The notes under the pieces were generated by a model, which was given only the letters and a program-made list of their open reading frames with translations, was not told the DNA's origin and searched no databases. DNA of 40,940 nucleotides from assembly GCA_016650215.1 (NCBI GenBank), contig JAENWF010000116.1, positions 1 through 40,940 on the forward strand. Reading direction: 5' to 3'. Source of the stretch: Thermoanaerobaculia bacterium (lineage in GTDB: Bacteria; Acidobacteriota; Thermoanaerobaculia; Gp7-AA8). The stretch's first letter is position 1. The number at the start of each line of letters is the position of its first letter. The position numbers and the translations under genes were made by a program. Below are positions 8,529 through 15,857 of this stretch, in pieces.

Positions 8529-10094
8529 CTACCACGCTCCCGCCGCGGACTCTTCCATCATCGGCGCGTTCTGAATCGCCGGAACGGTCGCGCGGAGCTG
8601 CTTGAAGATGTCGAATGCATCGGCGCTGCGGAACTCCGCGGCCTGCGGGAAGAGCTTCGCACCGACGCGGCGGAAAATCTCGAGGTCGGCGACTGCCTGA
8701 CCCTTTGGCGCGAACGCCTGATGGATGCGCTGCACGCGTCCCTGAAGGTTCGTCCAGGTGCCTTCCTTCTCCGCCGCGGTGGTCGCGGGAAGAAGAATGT
8801 CCGCCGCCTCGGCGAGCGGATGCGTTGCGTCCCAGGCATGAACGATGAGGGTCTTCGCCTTGCGAAGTTCGGCGATGAATGCCGGATCTTTCGCCTTCTC
8901 GCTGAACTCGGCGTCGCAGATGTAGACGACGTCGCTGCTGGTGATCTTGAATGATGGCGCGGCAGGGTTCTGCGATGCGACGCCGAGGACCGCAGCAACG
9001 CCACGGTAGTTCGGCGCGCCCTGCATGCCTTCGAGCCACTCGGTGCGCGACTTCATCCGGATCGGGCCGATCGGATCGACCGTCAGCTCGATCTTCGCTT
9101 TGAGGTGCTCGCCGAAGAGCTTCCCTGCGAGGAACGCCTCTTCATTCGTCATGTTCGCCGAGGCGATGACGGTGACGCTCGCCCCGCGGAGCGCGGTCTC
9201 GATGGCGTCGAGCGCCTCGCCCCAGGTCGAGATGCCGAGGTAATCGTCGGTGCGGACTTTCGGCACGACGACGCGGTCGGTCTCGTAGCGTTCGTACGAG
9301 AAGCGGCCGTAGTCGCAGAGCCAGTGATCGTTGACTTCGGGATTGACGCGCGGGCGGTAGCGGAACACCTGCCCGTTGCGGTGTCCGATGAAGATGTTGC
9401 ATCCGACATCGCAACCGTTGCAGACCGATTCGGTCGAGTCGAGATTCCAGACGCGGTTCTCGAAGCGGAACTCCCGCGTAGTCAGTGCGCCGGTGGGGCA
9501 GACGTCGGTGACGCATGCACTCATCCAGTTGTCGAGCGGCGTATCGGGGAAGACTCCGACCTCGGTCGCTGCGCCGCGCTTGAAGAACGCGAGCTCGCTC
9601 GTGCCGGTGATCTCCTGCGTGAAGCGGATGCACCGCGTGCAGTGGATGCAGCGGTTCATGTTCTGCACGACGTGCGGTCCGATCGAGGTGCGGTCCATGC
9701 CGGGATACGTCCGCTTGAACTCACCGTAACGCGACTCAACGGAGCCGTAGTTGAATGCGTAATCCTGCAGCGGACACTCGCCAGCTTTGTCGCAGATCGG
9801 GCAGTCGAGCGGATGGTTAATGAGCAGGAACTCCATCTGCCCCTTGCGCGCCTTGTCGACCTTCTCGTTGTAGACGTGGATCTTCATCCCGTCCTTCACG
9901 GTGGTCGAGCAGCCGGCCTGCAGCTTCGGCATCCCTTCGACTTCGACCAGGCACATGCGGCACTGGCCGACGACACTCAGGGAAGGGTGATAGCAGAAAT
10001 GAGGCACATGAACGTCGGCCGCTTTCGCGGCTTCGACGATGTTGATGCCTTCCTGGACTTCGACTTCGGTTCCGTCGATGGTAACTTTCGCCAT
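8529..10094 (-). CDS. nuoG: NADH-quinone oxidoreductase subunit G (compact form)
   Basis: NuoG is the iron-sulfur electron-transfer subunit of the peripheral arm. I start it at the ATG at 10094 (MAKVTIDGTE), giving 521 residues; an upstream in-frame ATG would add an unlikely basic leader. Cluster ligands are all visible: 2Fe-2S at C34, C45, C48 and C62; N5 at H94, C98, C101 and C107; N4 at C149, C152, C155 and C199; and an N7-type set at C225, C228, C232 and C260. The molybdopterin-oxidoreductase-like part is much shorter than in E. coli (about 908 residues in total) or Thermus (about 780). It keeps the C-terminal ADILLPATTAAEKEGTWTN signature, so this is compaction rather than truncation. 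It is the first gene of the minus-strand operon. Confidence 0.94.
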   Translation of the reverse strand: MAKVTIDGTEVEVQEGINIVEAAKAADVHVPHFCYHPSLSVVGQCRMCLVEVEGMPKLQAGCSTTVKDGMKIHVYNEKVDKARKGQMEFLLINHPLDCPICDKAGECPLQDYAFNYGSVESRYGEFKRTYPGMDRTSIGPHVVQNMNRCIHCTRCIRFTQEITGTSELAFFKRGAATEVGVFPDTPLDNWMSACVTDVCPTGALTTREFRFENRVWNLDSTESVCNGCDVGCNIFIGHRNGQVFRYRPRVNPEVNDHWLCDYGRFSYERYETDRVVVPKVRTDDYLGISTWGEALDAIETALRGASVTVIASANMTNEEAFLAGKLFGEHLKAKIELTVDPIGPIRMKSRTEWLEGMQGAPNYRGVAAVLGVASQNPAAPSFKITSSDVVYICDAEFSEKAKDPAFIAELRKAKTLIVHAWDATHPLAEAADILLPATTAAEKEGTWTNLQGRVQRIHQAFAPKGQAVADLEIFRRVGAKLFPQAAEFRSADAFDIFKQLRATVPAIQNAPMMEESAAGAW

Positions 10095-10115
10095 AGGGCT
10101 GTCGTCGCAAAGCAG

Positions 10116-10131
10116 ATTTGGGTGCCCAAAT
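10116..10131. promoter_or_regulatory. Perfect palindrome upstream of nuoG
   Basis: ATTTGGG-TG-CCCAAAT is a perfect 7+2+7 palindrome ending 22 nt before the nuoG start codon. It could be a second operator or an mRNA leader hairpin. No protein is known from the sequence to bind it. Confidence 0.4.
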
Positions 10132-10173
10132 CGAGGGCTGGGATCGTGGGAGCGAAAAGTTCCGCCGGTCAGT

Positions 10174-10191
10174 CCGTGAAAAGTTTCACAA
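10174..10191. promoter_or_regulatory. Rex operator at the head of the nuo operon
   Basis: CCGTGAA-AAGT-TTCACAA matches the established Rex operator form TTGTGAA-N4-TTCACAA at 16 of 18 positions. Only the two outermost bases on one side differ. It lies in the 149-bp divergent region between nuoG (minus) and the parvulin gene (plus). A candidate minus-strand -10 (TATTCT) sits just upstream of it relative to nuoG. Rex bound here would be placed to block nuoG-H-J-K-L-M-N-rex transcription and might also affect the divergent gene. Binding is inferred, not shown. Confidence 0.75.
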
Positions 10192-10205
10192 GGGCGGAGA
10201 ATAGT

Positions 10206-10228
10206 CGTTGACGATTTCCTCGTCAACG
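10206..10228 (+). promoter_or_regulatory. Leader hairpin or operator before the parvulin gene
   Basis: CGTTGACGA-TTTCC-TCGTCAACG is a perfect 9-bp inverted repeat with a 5-nt loop. It ends 2 nt before the Shine-Dalgarno AAGGAG (10231-10236). It may be an mRNA 5' hairpin that affects translation or stability, or a protein-binding site. Confidence 0.5.
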
Positions 10229-10243
10229 CAAAGGAGCTCGGAT

Positions 10244-11224
10244 TTGAAGAAAGACGTACTCATCGTCATCGTTGTCATCCTTCTCGTTGCAGGGATCTGC
10301 TACGGGCTCGCCGGAATGCGTCCCGATTTTCCGGCGACAAAGTCGGTCCCGTTCTCAACGACGACGGGGAAGAAGCCGCTGGCGAACGAAACGATCGTCA
10401 TGCGAGTGAACGGCGAGCCAGTGAGCGAGCGCGAGTTCAACGCGCTTCTCACGCAGGCGCCGCCGCAGATGCAGCCGTTCTACGCGAGCCCCGAGGGGCG
10501 GCGCCAGCTCGCGGATGAGTTGGTGAAGTTGAAGGCGCTCGAGCAGGAGGGGGAGCGGCTGGGGCTCGAGAACGAGCCTGACGCGAAGACGCGACTCGAG
10601 ATGACGAGGACGAACATCATGGCCGGCCTCGCCCTTCGAAAGCTGGTTGGCGCAACAGACGAGAAGCGGCTGCGTGCCGAGTATGAGAAACAGAGGCCGA
10701 ATCTCGAGGCGCTCGAACTCAGCCACATTCTGGTCGCGTATCAGGGTGGAGGAGTTCCTCCACGCACCGGCAAGCCGCTCGCACCAGCCGCGGCGATGGC
10801 GAAGGCGATCAGCCTTTCCGTGAAGCTGAAGGGGGGAGGCGATTTTGCCGCGACCGCGCGCCAGCAGTCGGACGATTTGAATACAGCGAAGGACGGGGGA
10901 CTGCTGGGCGCTGTATCGGCTGGCTCACTGCCGCCGGAGCTCGATGCGGTCGCGATGACGCTTCAGCCGGGCCAGGTGAGCGATCCTGCGCGAAGCCAGT
11001 TCGGAATCCATATCTTCAAAGCAGGAAAGCGGACCTCGCAGCCATTTGAATCGGTGAAGGAAGCGCTCGCCGCCCGCATCGAGCGCGTCGAAGCCGAAGC
11101 CGCGCTGACACGCCTGACCAAAAGCGCGAAAGTGGAGTACGACCCGAAGTTCTTTCCGCAGGCGGCGGCAGGGCCGGGACCGGGTAACCGTCCACCGGGG
11201 AGCCAACCGTCAAACCGGCAGTAG
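10244..11224 (+). CDS. Membrane-anchored parvulin-type peptidyl-prolyl isomerase (SurA/PpiD-like)
   Basis: This is predicted to be an extracytoplasmic folding factor that catalyses prolyl cis-trans isomerisation of exported proteins. One N-terminal membrane anchor (about residues 3-22) is followed by a SurA-N-like chaperone region beginning VMRVNGEPVSEREFNALL. The parvulin domain starts at LSHILVAYQGG and contains DFAATARQQSDD, KDGGLLGAVSAGSLPPELD and the FGIHIFKA end. The tail is proline- and glycine-rich. I choose TTG at 10244 because AAGGAG sits 7 nt upstream; the in-frame TTG at 10208 would put the leader hairpin inside the gene. It diverges from nuoG across the Rex operator. Confidence 0.85.
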   Translation: MKKDVLIVIVVILLVAGICYGLAGMRPDFPATKSVPFSTTTGKKPLANETIVMRVNGEPVSEREFNALLTQAPPQMQPFYASPEGRRQLADELVKLKALEQEGERLGLENEPDAKTRLEMTRTNIMAGLALRKLVGATDEKRLRAEYEKQRPNLEALELSHILVAYQGGGVPPRTGKPLAPAAAMAKAISLSVKLKGGGDFAATARQQSDDLNTAKDGGLLGAVSAGSLPPELDAVAMTLQPGQVSDPARSQFGIHIFKAGKRTSQPFESVKEALAARIERVEAEAALTRLTKSAKVEYDPKFFPQAAAGPGPGNRPPGSQPSNRQ

Positions 11225-11230
11225 CGATAT

Positions 11231-11331
11231 GTCATCCTGAGCCGCGAAGACGGCGAAGGATCCCCCGCATCAATACGCGGCTCGCCTGAACGCGGGGGAT
11301 TCTTCGCCGTCTTCGCGGCTCAGAATGACAC
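11231..11331. repeat. Long inverted-repeat element (CCTGAG family, copy 2)
   Basis: GTCATCCTGAG followed by CCGCGAAGACGGCGAAGGAT forms the left arm. The right arm is its near-perfect inverse ending CTCAGAATGAC. The core CCCCCGC...GCGGGGG also pairs. Both arms are of the CCGCGAAGACGGC subtype. The element fills the gap between the parvulin and saccharopine-dehydrogenase-like genes. Confidence 0.85.
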
Positions 11332-11352
11332 CAGCAGGAAAAGGATCTCAAA

Positions 11353-12486
11353 TTGAAACTACTTGTACTCGGCGCCGGCCGCATGGGCCTCGGCGCGGTT
11401 CATGATCTTGCGTCACAGCCGGATGTTGCCGAAGTCACGGTCGCCGACGTCGACGGCGCGAAGGCGCGCGCGATTGCCTCGCGCGTGAAGCACGGGAAAG
11501 TCACCGCTGTCGAAGCCGACATCTCCGACGCGCGTGCGGCGGTGAAGCTGATGCGCGGCCACGCATCAGCGATCAGTTGTGTGAACTACTGGCACAACGA
11601 AAAGCTCGCGCGCGCGGCGATCGAGGCGGGAACGAACTTCTGCGACCTCGGCGGAAACAACGACGTGGTCGATGCCGAGCTCGCGCTCGATGCCGATGCG
11701 CGCAAGGCCGGCGTCAATGTGATTCCCGACTGCGGACTCGCGCCGGGAATGGTCGCGGTGCTCGCTGCGCATGGAGCGGCGCGTTTCAAGAATCTCGACG
11801 AGATTCACATCCGCGTCGGTGGGCTTCCGCAGAATCCGAAGCCGCCACTCGACTACCAGCTCGTCTTCTCTGTCGAAGGACTCATCAACGAGTACATCGA
11901 GCCGGCGAGAGTCATTCGAGGCGGGAAGATCACAACCGTCGAATCAATGACCGAGATCGAGACCCTCGAGTTCCCCGCGCCATTCGGAATGATGGAAGCG
12001 TTTCAGACCTCGGGCGGCACCTCGACGCTTCCCGAGACGTTCCTCGGCAAGATCAAGGAGCTCGACTACAAGACGATCCGTTTCCGCGGGCATTGCGAGA
12101 AGTTCAAGACGATGATCGACCTCGGGCTCTGCAGCAGCGACGCGATCGACGTTGACGGCGTGCGCGTGAAGCCGCGCCGCGTCCTCGGCGATCTCCTGGT
12201 GCGGAACCTGCCAGCCGACGAGCCCGACGTCGTGCTCGTGCGCGTCGAGTTCAAAGGTGACGGGAAGACGCTTACGTACGACATCATCGACCGCCAGGAT
12301 GAGACGACAGGCCTCAGCGCGATGATGCGAACCACCGCATTTCCCGCATCGATCGTCGCACTCATGATGGCCCGCGGTCAGACGACGCCGAAGGGTGCCC
12401 TGCCGCAGGAGCGATGCGTTCCCCCCGAGCTCTTCATGACCGAGCTGGCCAAGCGGAACATCGATGTCAGGCAGCACTGGAGCTGA
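11353..12486 (+). CDS. Saccharopine dehydrogenase-like NAD(P)-dependent oxidoreductase
   Basis: The 377-residue protein has an N-terminal Rossmann fold, LVLGAGRMGLGAVHDLA at residues 3-19. It continues as in the saccharopine/lysine dehydrogenase family: ISCVNYWHNEKLARAAIEAGTNFCDLGG, then a DCGLAPGM motif and a substrate-domain segment GGLPQNPKPPLDYQ. Relatives include saccharopine reductase, lysine 6-dehydrogenase and carboxynorspermidine synthase, so the substrate cannot be fixed from sequence. The TTG start at 11353 is supported by an AAAGGA ribosome-binding site about 8 nt upstream and by placing the Rossmann glycines at the N-terminus. It stands alone between a repeat element and the STAS gene. 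Confidence 0.85.
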   Translation: MKLLVLGAGRMGLGAVHDLASQPDVAEVTVADVDGAKARAIASRVKHGKVTAVEADISDARAAVKLMRGHASAISCVNYWHNEKLARAAIEAGTNFCDLGGNNDVVDAELALDADARKAGVNVIPDCGLAPGMVAVLAAHGAARFKNLDEIHIRVGGLPQNPKPPLDYQLVFSVEGLINEYIEPARVIRGGKITTVESMTEIETLEFPAPFGMMEAFQTSGGTSTLPETFLGKIKELDYKTIRFRGHCEKFKTMIDLGLCSSDAIDVDGVRVKPRRVLGDLLVRNLPADEPDVVLVRVEFKGDGKTLTYDIIDRQDETTGLSAMMRTTAFPASIVALMMARGQTTPKGALPQERCVPPELFMTELAKRNIDVRQHWS

Positions 12487-12488
12487 AG

Positions 12489-12494
12489 TAAACT
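12489..12494 (+). promoter_or_regulatory. -10 box of the STAS gene, leaderless type
   Basis: TAAACT ends 4 nt before the first ATG (12499) and 7 nt before the second (12502). The second spacing puts transcription start at the initiation codon. No Shine-Dalgarno is present. Confidence 0.5.
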
Positions 12495-12498
12495 AAAC

Positions 12499-12849
12499 AT
12501 GATGAACATCATCAAGAACCGGGTCGACGATGTGACCGTGCTCGACATCCAGGGCGTGATCAAGCTCGGCGAGAGCGCGCGCGAGTTCTCGAGCTATCTC
12601 GAAAAAGTGCTCAACGACGAGACCGGCCCGGTCATGATCAACTTCGAGGCGATCAATTACATGGACTCCACCGGCCTCGGCGAATTGATCGGATACCTGC
12701 AGAAATTCGAAGACCGCCAGCGAAAGATGGCGCTCGTCAAACCATCGCATCGCATCCTCGCGCTCCTCAAGATTACCAAGCTCGACGCGATCTTCAAGAT
12801 CTTCGACTCGCGTGAGGGAGCGATGGCGTATCTGACGGACGCTGCTTGA
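12499..12849 (+). CDS. STAS-domain anti-anti-sigma factor-like protein
   Basis: This 116-residue single STAS domain is of the SpoIIAA/RsbV type. It is expected to bind an anti-sigma kinase and to be switched by serine phosphorylation. VTVLDIQGVIKLGE forms the first strands, and the phosphoacceptor motif is MDSTGLGEL, with S57. No partner kinase or SpoIIE-type phosphatase is in the window, so its signalling partner is unknown. Two adjacent ATGs (12499 and 12502) could start it; promoter spacing favours the second, which would remove one methionine. Confidence 0.9.
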   Translation: MMNIIKNRVDDVTVLDIQGVIKLGESAREFSSYLEKVLNDETGPVMINFEAINYMDSTGLGELIGYLQKFEDRQRKMALVKPSHRILALLKITKLDAIFKIFDSREGAMAYLTDAA

Positions 12850-12886
12850 CGTGACGAGTGACGCGTTACGTGTGACGAGTCGCACT
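12847..12886. repeat. Heptamer repeat (GTGACGA type)
   Basis: Imperfect 7-bp units follow the STAS gene stop: GTGACGA, GTGACGC, GTTACGT, GTGACGA, GTCGCAC. The same family recurs at 15290, 16350 and 32188. Confidence 0.75.
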
Positions 12887-12904
12887 CGCACGGATCTTTT
12901 TGTT

Positions 12905-12980
12905 TCCCTCGGCCCTCGGCCCTCGGCCCTCGGCCCCCGGCCCTCGGCCCTCGGCCCTCGGTCCTTGGTCCTTGGCCCTC
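12905..12980. repeat. Heptamer repeat (GGCCCTC type)
   Basis: About ten near-identical 7-bp units read GGCCCTC with variants GGCCCCC, GGTCCTT and GGCCCTC. They sit immediately upstream of the candidate nuoA -10 box. This is a different sequence family from the CTGAGTG and GTGACGA arrays but has the same 7-bp period. The TTGGCC made by the last units could serve as a weak -35. Confidence 0.85.
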
Positions 12981-12992
12981 AACCCGGTGTGC

Positions 12993-13026
12993 TAGCATTC
13001 GCGCCGCTTCAGAAACGCTTCAGAAA
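12993..13026 (+). promoter_or_regulatory. Candidate nuoA promoter and duplicated leader
   Basis: A TAGCAT -10 candidate (12993-12998) is followed by two perfect tandem copies of CGCTTCAGAAA (13005-13015 and 13016-13026). These end 2 nt before the nuoA ATG at 13029. No Shine-Dalgarno is visible, so the short duplicated leader probably makes up most of the untranslated region. Confidence 0.45.
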
Positions 13027-13028
13027 TC

Positions 13029-13406
13029 ATGACGCACAGTTACCTTCCCATCCTCATCATGCTCGCGATCGCCGCCGTTTTCGGGGCGACGTTTCTGTCG
13101 CTGAACTGGGTCGTCGGGAGGCATCAGCGCAATCCGTCCAAGCTCGACCCGTACGAGAGCGGGGTGCCGCTGCTGGACGTGAATCGCAAGCGCGTCAACG
13201 TACGCTTCTACCAGATCGCGATGCTCTTCATCATCTTCGACATCGAGGCGGCCTTCCTCTATCCATGGGCCGTCATCTATAGAGAAGGCGCATTGAGCAG
13301 CCGGGCGACGGCGATGTTCCTCTTTACCGAGATGCTCGTGTTCATCCTTCTTCTTGGCGTCGGCTACGTGTACGTCTGGAAGAAGAAGGCTTTCGACTGG
13401 AAGTAG
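13029..13406 (+). CDS. nuoA: NADH-quinone oxidoreductase subunit A
   Basis: NuoA is the small complex I membrane subunit near the quinone cavity. The 125-residue protein has three helices and the diagnostic loop KLDPYESGVPLLDVNRKRVNVRFYQIAMLFIIFDIEAAFLYPWA. It is followed 15 nt later by nuoE rather than by nuoB. This gives an A-E-F cluster separated from, and opposite to, the G-N cluster. Confidence 0.96.
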   Translation: MTHSYLPILIMLAIAAVFGATFLSLNWVVGRHQRNPSKLDPYESGVPLLDVNRKRVNVRFYQIAMLFIIFDIEAAFLYPWAVIYREGALSSRATAMFLFTEMLVFILLLGVGYVYVWKKKAFDWK

Positions 13407-13421
13407 AAACGGCTCATACGC

Positions 13422-13952
13422 ATGGCTGACCTTCATCCTGACAATCCGTACGCGAAAGTCCGTTTCCCCGACCGCGGGAAACTGGTCGAATTCCTTCCCG
13501 ACGCGAAGAAGCGGTTCGATCACATCCTGACGCGCTATCCGACGAAGGAAGCGGCGCTGCTGCCGACGCTTCATCTTGCGCAGGAAGAATGGGGCTGGAT
13601 CTCACCCGAGGTCGTGCATTACGTGGGATCGCTGCTCGATCTTTCGCCCGCGACCGTCTTCGGTGTCGTCTCGTTCTACAACATGTACAACCAGAAGCCT
13701 GTGGGGAAGTACCACCTGCAGGTCTGCACGAACCTCAGCTGCATGGTGACCAACGCCTACGACATCTACGAGCATCTCTGCGAGAAGCTCGGCGTGAATC
13801 CGGGCGAGACGACCGGCGACGGACGCTACACGGTGGCGGAGGTCGAATGCCTCGGATCGTGCGGCACCGCGCCAGTCGTTCAGGTCAACAACGATTACCA
13901 CGAGAACATGGACGTTAGAAAAATGGACGAGCTGCTCGCGAAACTGAAATGA
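13422..13952 (+). CDS. nuoE: NADH-quinone oxidoreductase subunit E
   Basis: NuoE is the thioredoxin-fold 2Fe-2S subunit of the NADH dehydrogenase module (cluster N1a). The 176-residue protein binds the cluster through C102, C107, C143 and C147, in CTNLSC and CLGSCGTAP. The N-terminal helical part contains ALLPTLHLAQEEWGWI. It lies between nuoA (15 nt gap) and nuoF (16 nt gap), so the three are probably one transcript. Confidence 0.96.
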   Translation: MADLHPDNPYAKVRFPDRGKLVEFLPDAKKRFDHILTRYPTKEAALLPTLHLAQEEWGWISPEVVHYVGSLLDLSPATVFGVVSFYNMYNQKPVGKYHLQVCTNLSCMVTNAYDIYEHLCEKLGVNPGETTGDGRYTVAEVECLGSCGTAPVVQVNNDYHENMDVRKMDELLAKLK

Positions 13953-13968
13953 GCTTCTCTCAAACACC

Positions 13969-15279
13969 ATGCAACCTATCAAGGTACTAACCGCCAACAT
14001 CGACAAGCCGAACTCGGCTTCGGTCGAGACGTATCTCGAGTCGGGCGGGTATGCCGCGGCTCGGAAGGCGCTCGGCATGAAACCTGACGAGATCATCCAG
14101 CTCGTGAAGGATTCCGAGCTGCGCGGGCGCGGCGGCGCCGGGTTTCCAACGGGAAGCAAGTGGGGCTTCGTACCGAAGAACGCGCCGAAGCCGACCTGGC
14201 TTCTGTGCAACGCGGACGAGTCGGAGCCGGGAACGTTCAAGGATCGCGTCATCATCGAGAAAGATCCGCACCTCCTCATCGAGGGGATGATCATCTCGGC
14301 GTTCGCGATCGGTTCGAATCCGATGTCGTACATCTACATCCGCGGCGAGTTTCATTACGGCGCGATGGTCCTCGAGAAAGCGCTTGAAGAGGCGCGCGCG
14401 AAGGGCTTCCTCGGCAAGGGGATCTTCGGCAGCAACTTCGATTTCGACATCACCGTTCATCGCGGTGCCGGGGCTTACATCTGCGGCGAAGAGACGGGAC
14501 TGATCGAGTCACTGGAAGGACATCGCGGTCAGCCGCGCGTGAAGCCGCCATTCCCCGCAGTCATTGGCGTATTCGGCGGTCCGACCGTCGTGCAGAACGT
14601 GGAGACGCTCGCCTGCGTGCCGTTCATCGTCGATAAGGGGGCTGAGTGGTTCAAGGGATTCGGCAGTCCGAAGAACACGGGTCCGAAGCTCTACTGCGTT
14701 TCCGGCAACGTGAAGAAGCCGGGCGTGTACGAGTTTCCAATCGGCGTGAACCTGAAGGAACTGATCTACGAGCATTGCGGTGGCATCACGAACGACCGCA
14801 AGCTCAAGGCTGTGATTCCGGGCGGCGCGTCGGCTCCGATGCTTCTGCCCCACGAGATCGATCTCGCGCTCAACTTCGACGATGTCATGAAGGCTGGCTC
14901 GATGCTCGGCTCGGCCGGCATCATCGTGCTCGACGAGTCGGTCTGCATCGTCGACGCGGTCTGGCGTCTCGCGAAGTTCTTCGCGCACGAATCGTGTGGC
15001 CAATGCACACCGTGCCGCGAAGGAACGAACTGGATGGAGTCGATTCTCGACCGCATGGAGCGGGGAGAAGGACGCCAGCAGGACGCCGATCTGCTCCTCG
15101 ACATGGCGGACAACATCGGCGGCAAGTCGCTCTGCGCTCTCGGCGACGCCGCGATCGGTCCGGTCATCTCCTCGGTGAAAAAGTTCCGAGACGAGTACCT
15201 CCATCACGTGACGCACAAGAGCTGTCTCCCTGGCACGAAGCGCTATCGTCGCCTTGACATGCCGGTCGCTGCGCACTGA
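13969..15279 (+). CDS. nuoF: NADH-quinone oxidoreductase subunit F
   Basis: NuoF carries the NADH and FMN sites and cluster N3 of complex I. The 436-residue protein has the FMN/NADH motif GRGGAGFPTGSKW starting near residue 53. It also has CNADESEPGTFKDR, GAGAYICGEETGLIESLEG and the 4Fe-4S ligands C343, C346, C349 (SCGQCTPC) and C389. All key features are present and length is normal. With nuoE and nuoG it completes the NADH-oxidising module, although nuoG is transcribed from the other strand. Confidence 0.97.
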   Translation: MQPIKVLTANIDKPNSASVETYLESGGYAAARKALGMKPDEIIQLVKDSELRGRGGAGFPTGSKWGFVPKNAPKPTWLLCNADESEPGTFKDRVIIEKDPHLLIEGMIISAFAIGSNPMSYIYIRGEFHYGAMVLEKALEEARAKGFLGKGIFGSNFDFDITVHRGAGAYICGEETGLIESLEGHRGQPRVKPPFPAVIGVFGGPTVVQNVETLACVPFIVDKGAEWFKGFGSPKNTGPKLYCVSGNVKKPGVYEFPIGVNLKELIYEHCGGITNDRKLKAVIPGGASAPMLLPHEIDLALNFDDVMKAGSMLGSAGIIVLDESVCIVDAVWRLAKFFAHESCGQCTPCREGTNWMESILDRMERGEGRQQDADLLLDMADNIGGKSLCALGDAAIGPVISSVKKFRDEYLHHVTHKSCLPGTKRYRRLDMPVAAH

Positions 15280-15289
15280 CTCGAACCTG

Positions 15290-15372
15290 GTGACGAGTGA
15301 CGCGTGACGCGTTACGAGTACGCAAGAACAGGGTGGGTGTGACTCGTCACCCGTCACGCGTCACTCGTTACT
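15290..15372. repeat. Inverted heptamer array (GTGACGA type)
   Basis: Left units GTGACGA, GTGACGC, GTGACGC, GTTACGA are followed by a 19-nt spacer. Inverted units then follow (TCGTCAC, CCGTCAC, GCGTCAC, TCGTTAC). It lies between nuoF and the GNAT gene, which converge here. Confidence 0.85.
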
Positions 15373-15389
15373 TCCCGGTCAGCGTTCGT

Positions 15390-15833
15390 CTACGGCTCAT
15401 GTTCGCGGCGCATCTGAACGTGTGGCGGCGTCTCCGCGATGACACGGAATCCCAGTCGCTCGTACAGCCGGCGCGCACGTGGATTCACCTCGAGGACCTG
15501 CAGTGCTACGGGCAAACGCGCAGCGTCTGCTTCGTCGATGACGAGGCAAACGACCGCTGCTCCGATTCCGCGCCCTTGCGAATCTGGAGCGATCTGAATG
15601 TTCGAGATGACGATTGCTTCGGGGTTGCGATCGATCTCGATCATCCCTGCGGCGTGCCCGTTCACCACCACGATGTACTGCATCGTGACCGAGACTCGAC
15701 TCGCGTGATGGGAGCGCTGCGACGCTTCGTCCCATCCCCAGACCTTCTCGATGTACTCGCGCATCGTCGCCTCGAGCAGTGCGGATAGAAACTCGCGATC
15801 GGAATCGCCGGCGCGTCGCAGCGAAATGTTCAC
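15390..15833 (-). CDS. GNAT-family N-acetyltransferase
   Basis: It is predicted to transfer an acetyl group from acetyl-CoA to an unidentified amine. From the GTG at 15833 the product is 147 residues, beginning with a typical GNAT strand (NISLRRAGDSDREFL) and TMREYIEKVWGWDE. The acetyl-CoA loop is IAPDSQGRGIGAAVV (Q/RxxGxG/A motif), and the C-terminal part is LEVNPRARRLYERLGFRV. An in-frame ATG at 15866 would add 11 residues and overlap the divergent cytochrome gene. I prefer the GTG because a GATAAT box lies just upstream and the fold starts there, but the choice is not certain. Confidence 0.82.
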   Translation of the reverse strand: MNISLRRAGDSDREFLSALLEATMREYIEKVWGWDEASQRSHHASRVSVTMQYIVVVNGHAAGMIEIDRNPEAIVISNIQIAPDSQGRGIGAAVVCLVIDEADAARLPVALQVLEVNPRARRLYERLGFRVIAETPPHVQMRREHEP

Positions 15834-15839
15834 GGCGAA

Positions 15840-15852
15840 CCCATTATCATTT
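15840..15852. promoter_or_regulatory. Overlapping divergent -10 boxes
   Basis: On the plus strand TATCAT (15845-15850) ends 7 nt before the cytochrome ATG. On the minus strand the same AT-rich block reads GATAAT about 9 nt before the GNAT GTG. Both transcripts would be leaderless and could not both be initiated at once from this site. Confidence 0.45.
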
Positions 15853-15857
15853 GGGAC

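Noticed and set aside
10095-10226. Extending nuoG to the ATG at 10226
   Set aside because: The extra 44 residues are not NuoG-like and would cover the Rex operator and the palindrome. Homology begins at MAKVTIDGTE (10094).
12657-12998. Minus-strand frame coding a Gly/Arg/Pro-rich protein (GRGPRAEGRGPRA pattern)
   Set aside because: It is the translation of the GGCCCTC heptamer array running into the antisense of the STAS gene. It has no start signal or family similarity.
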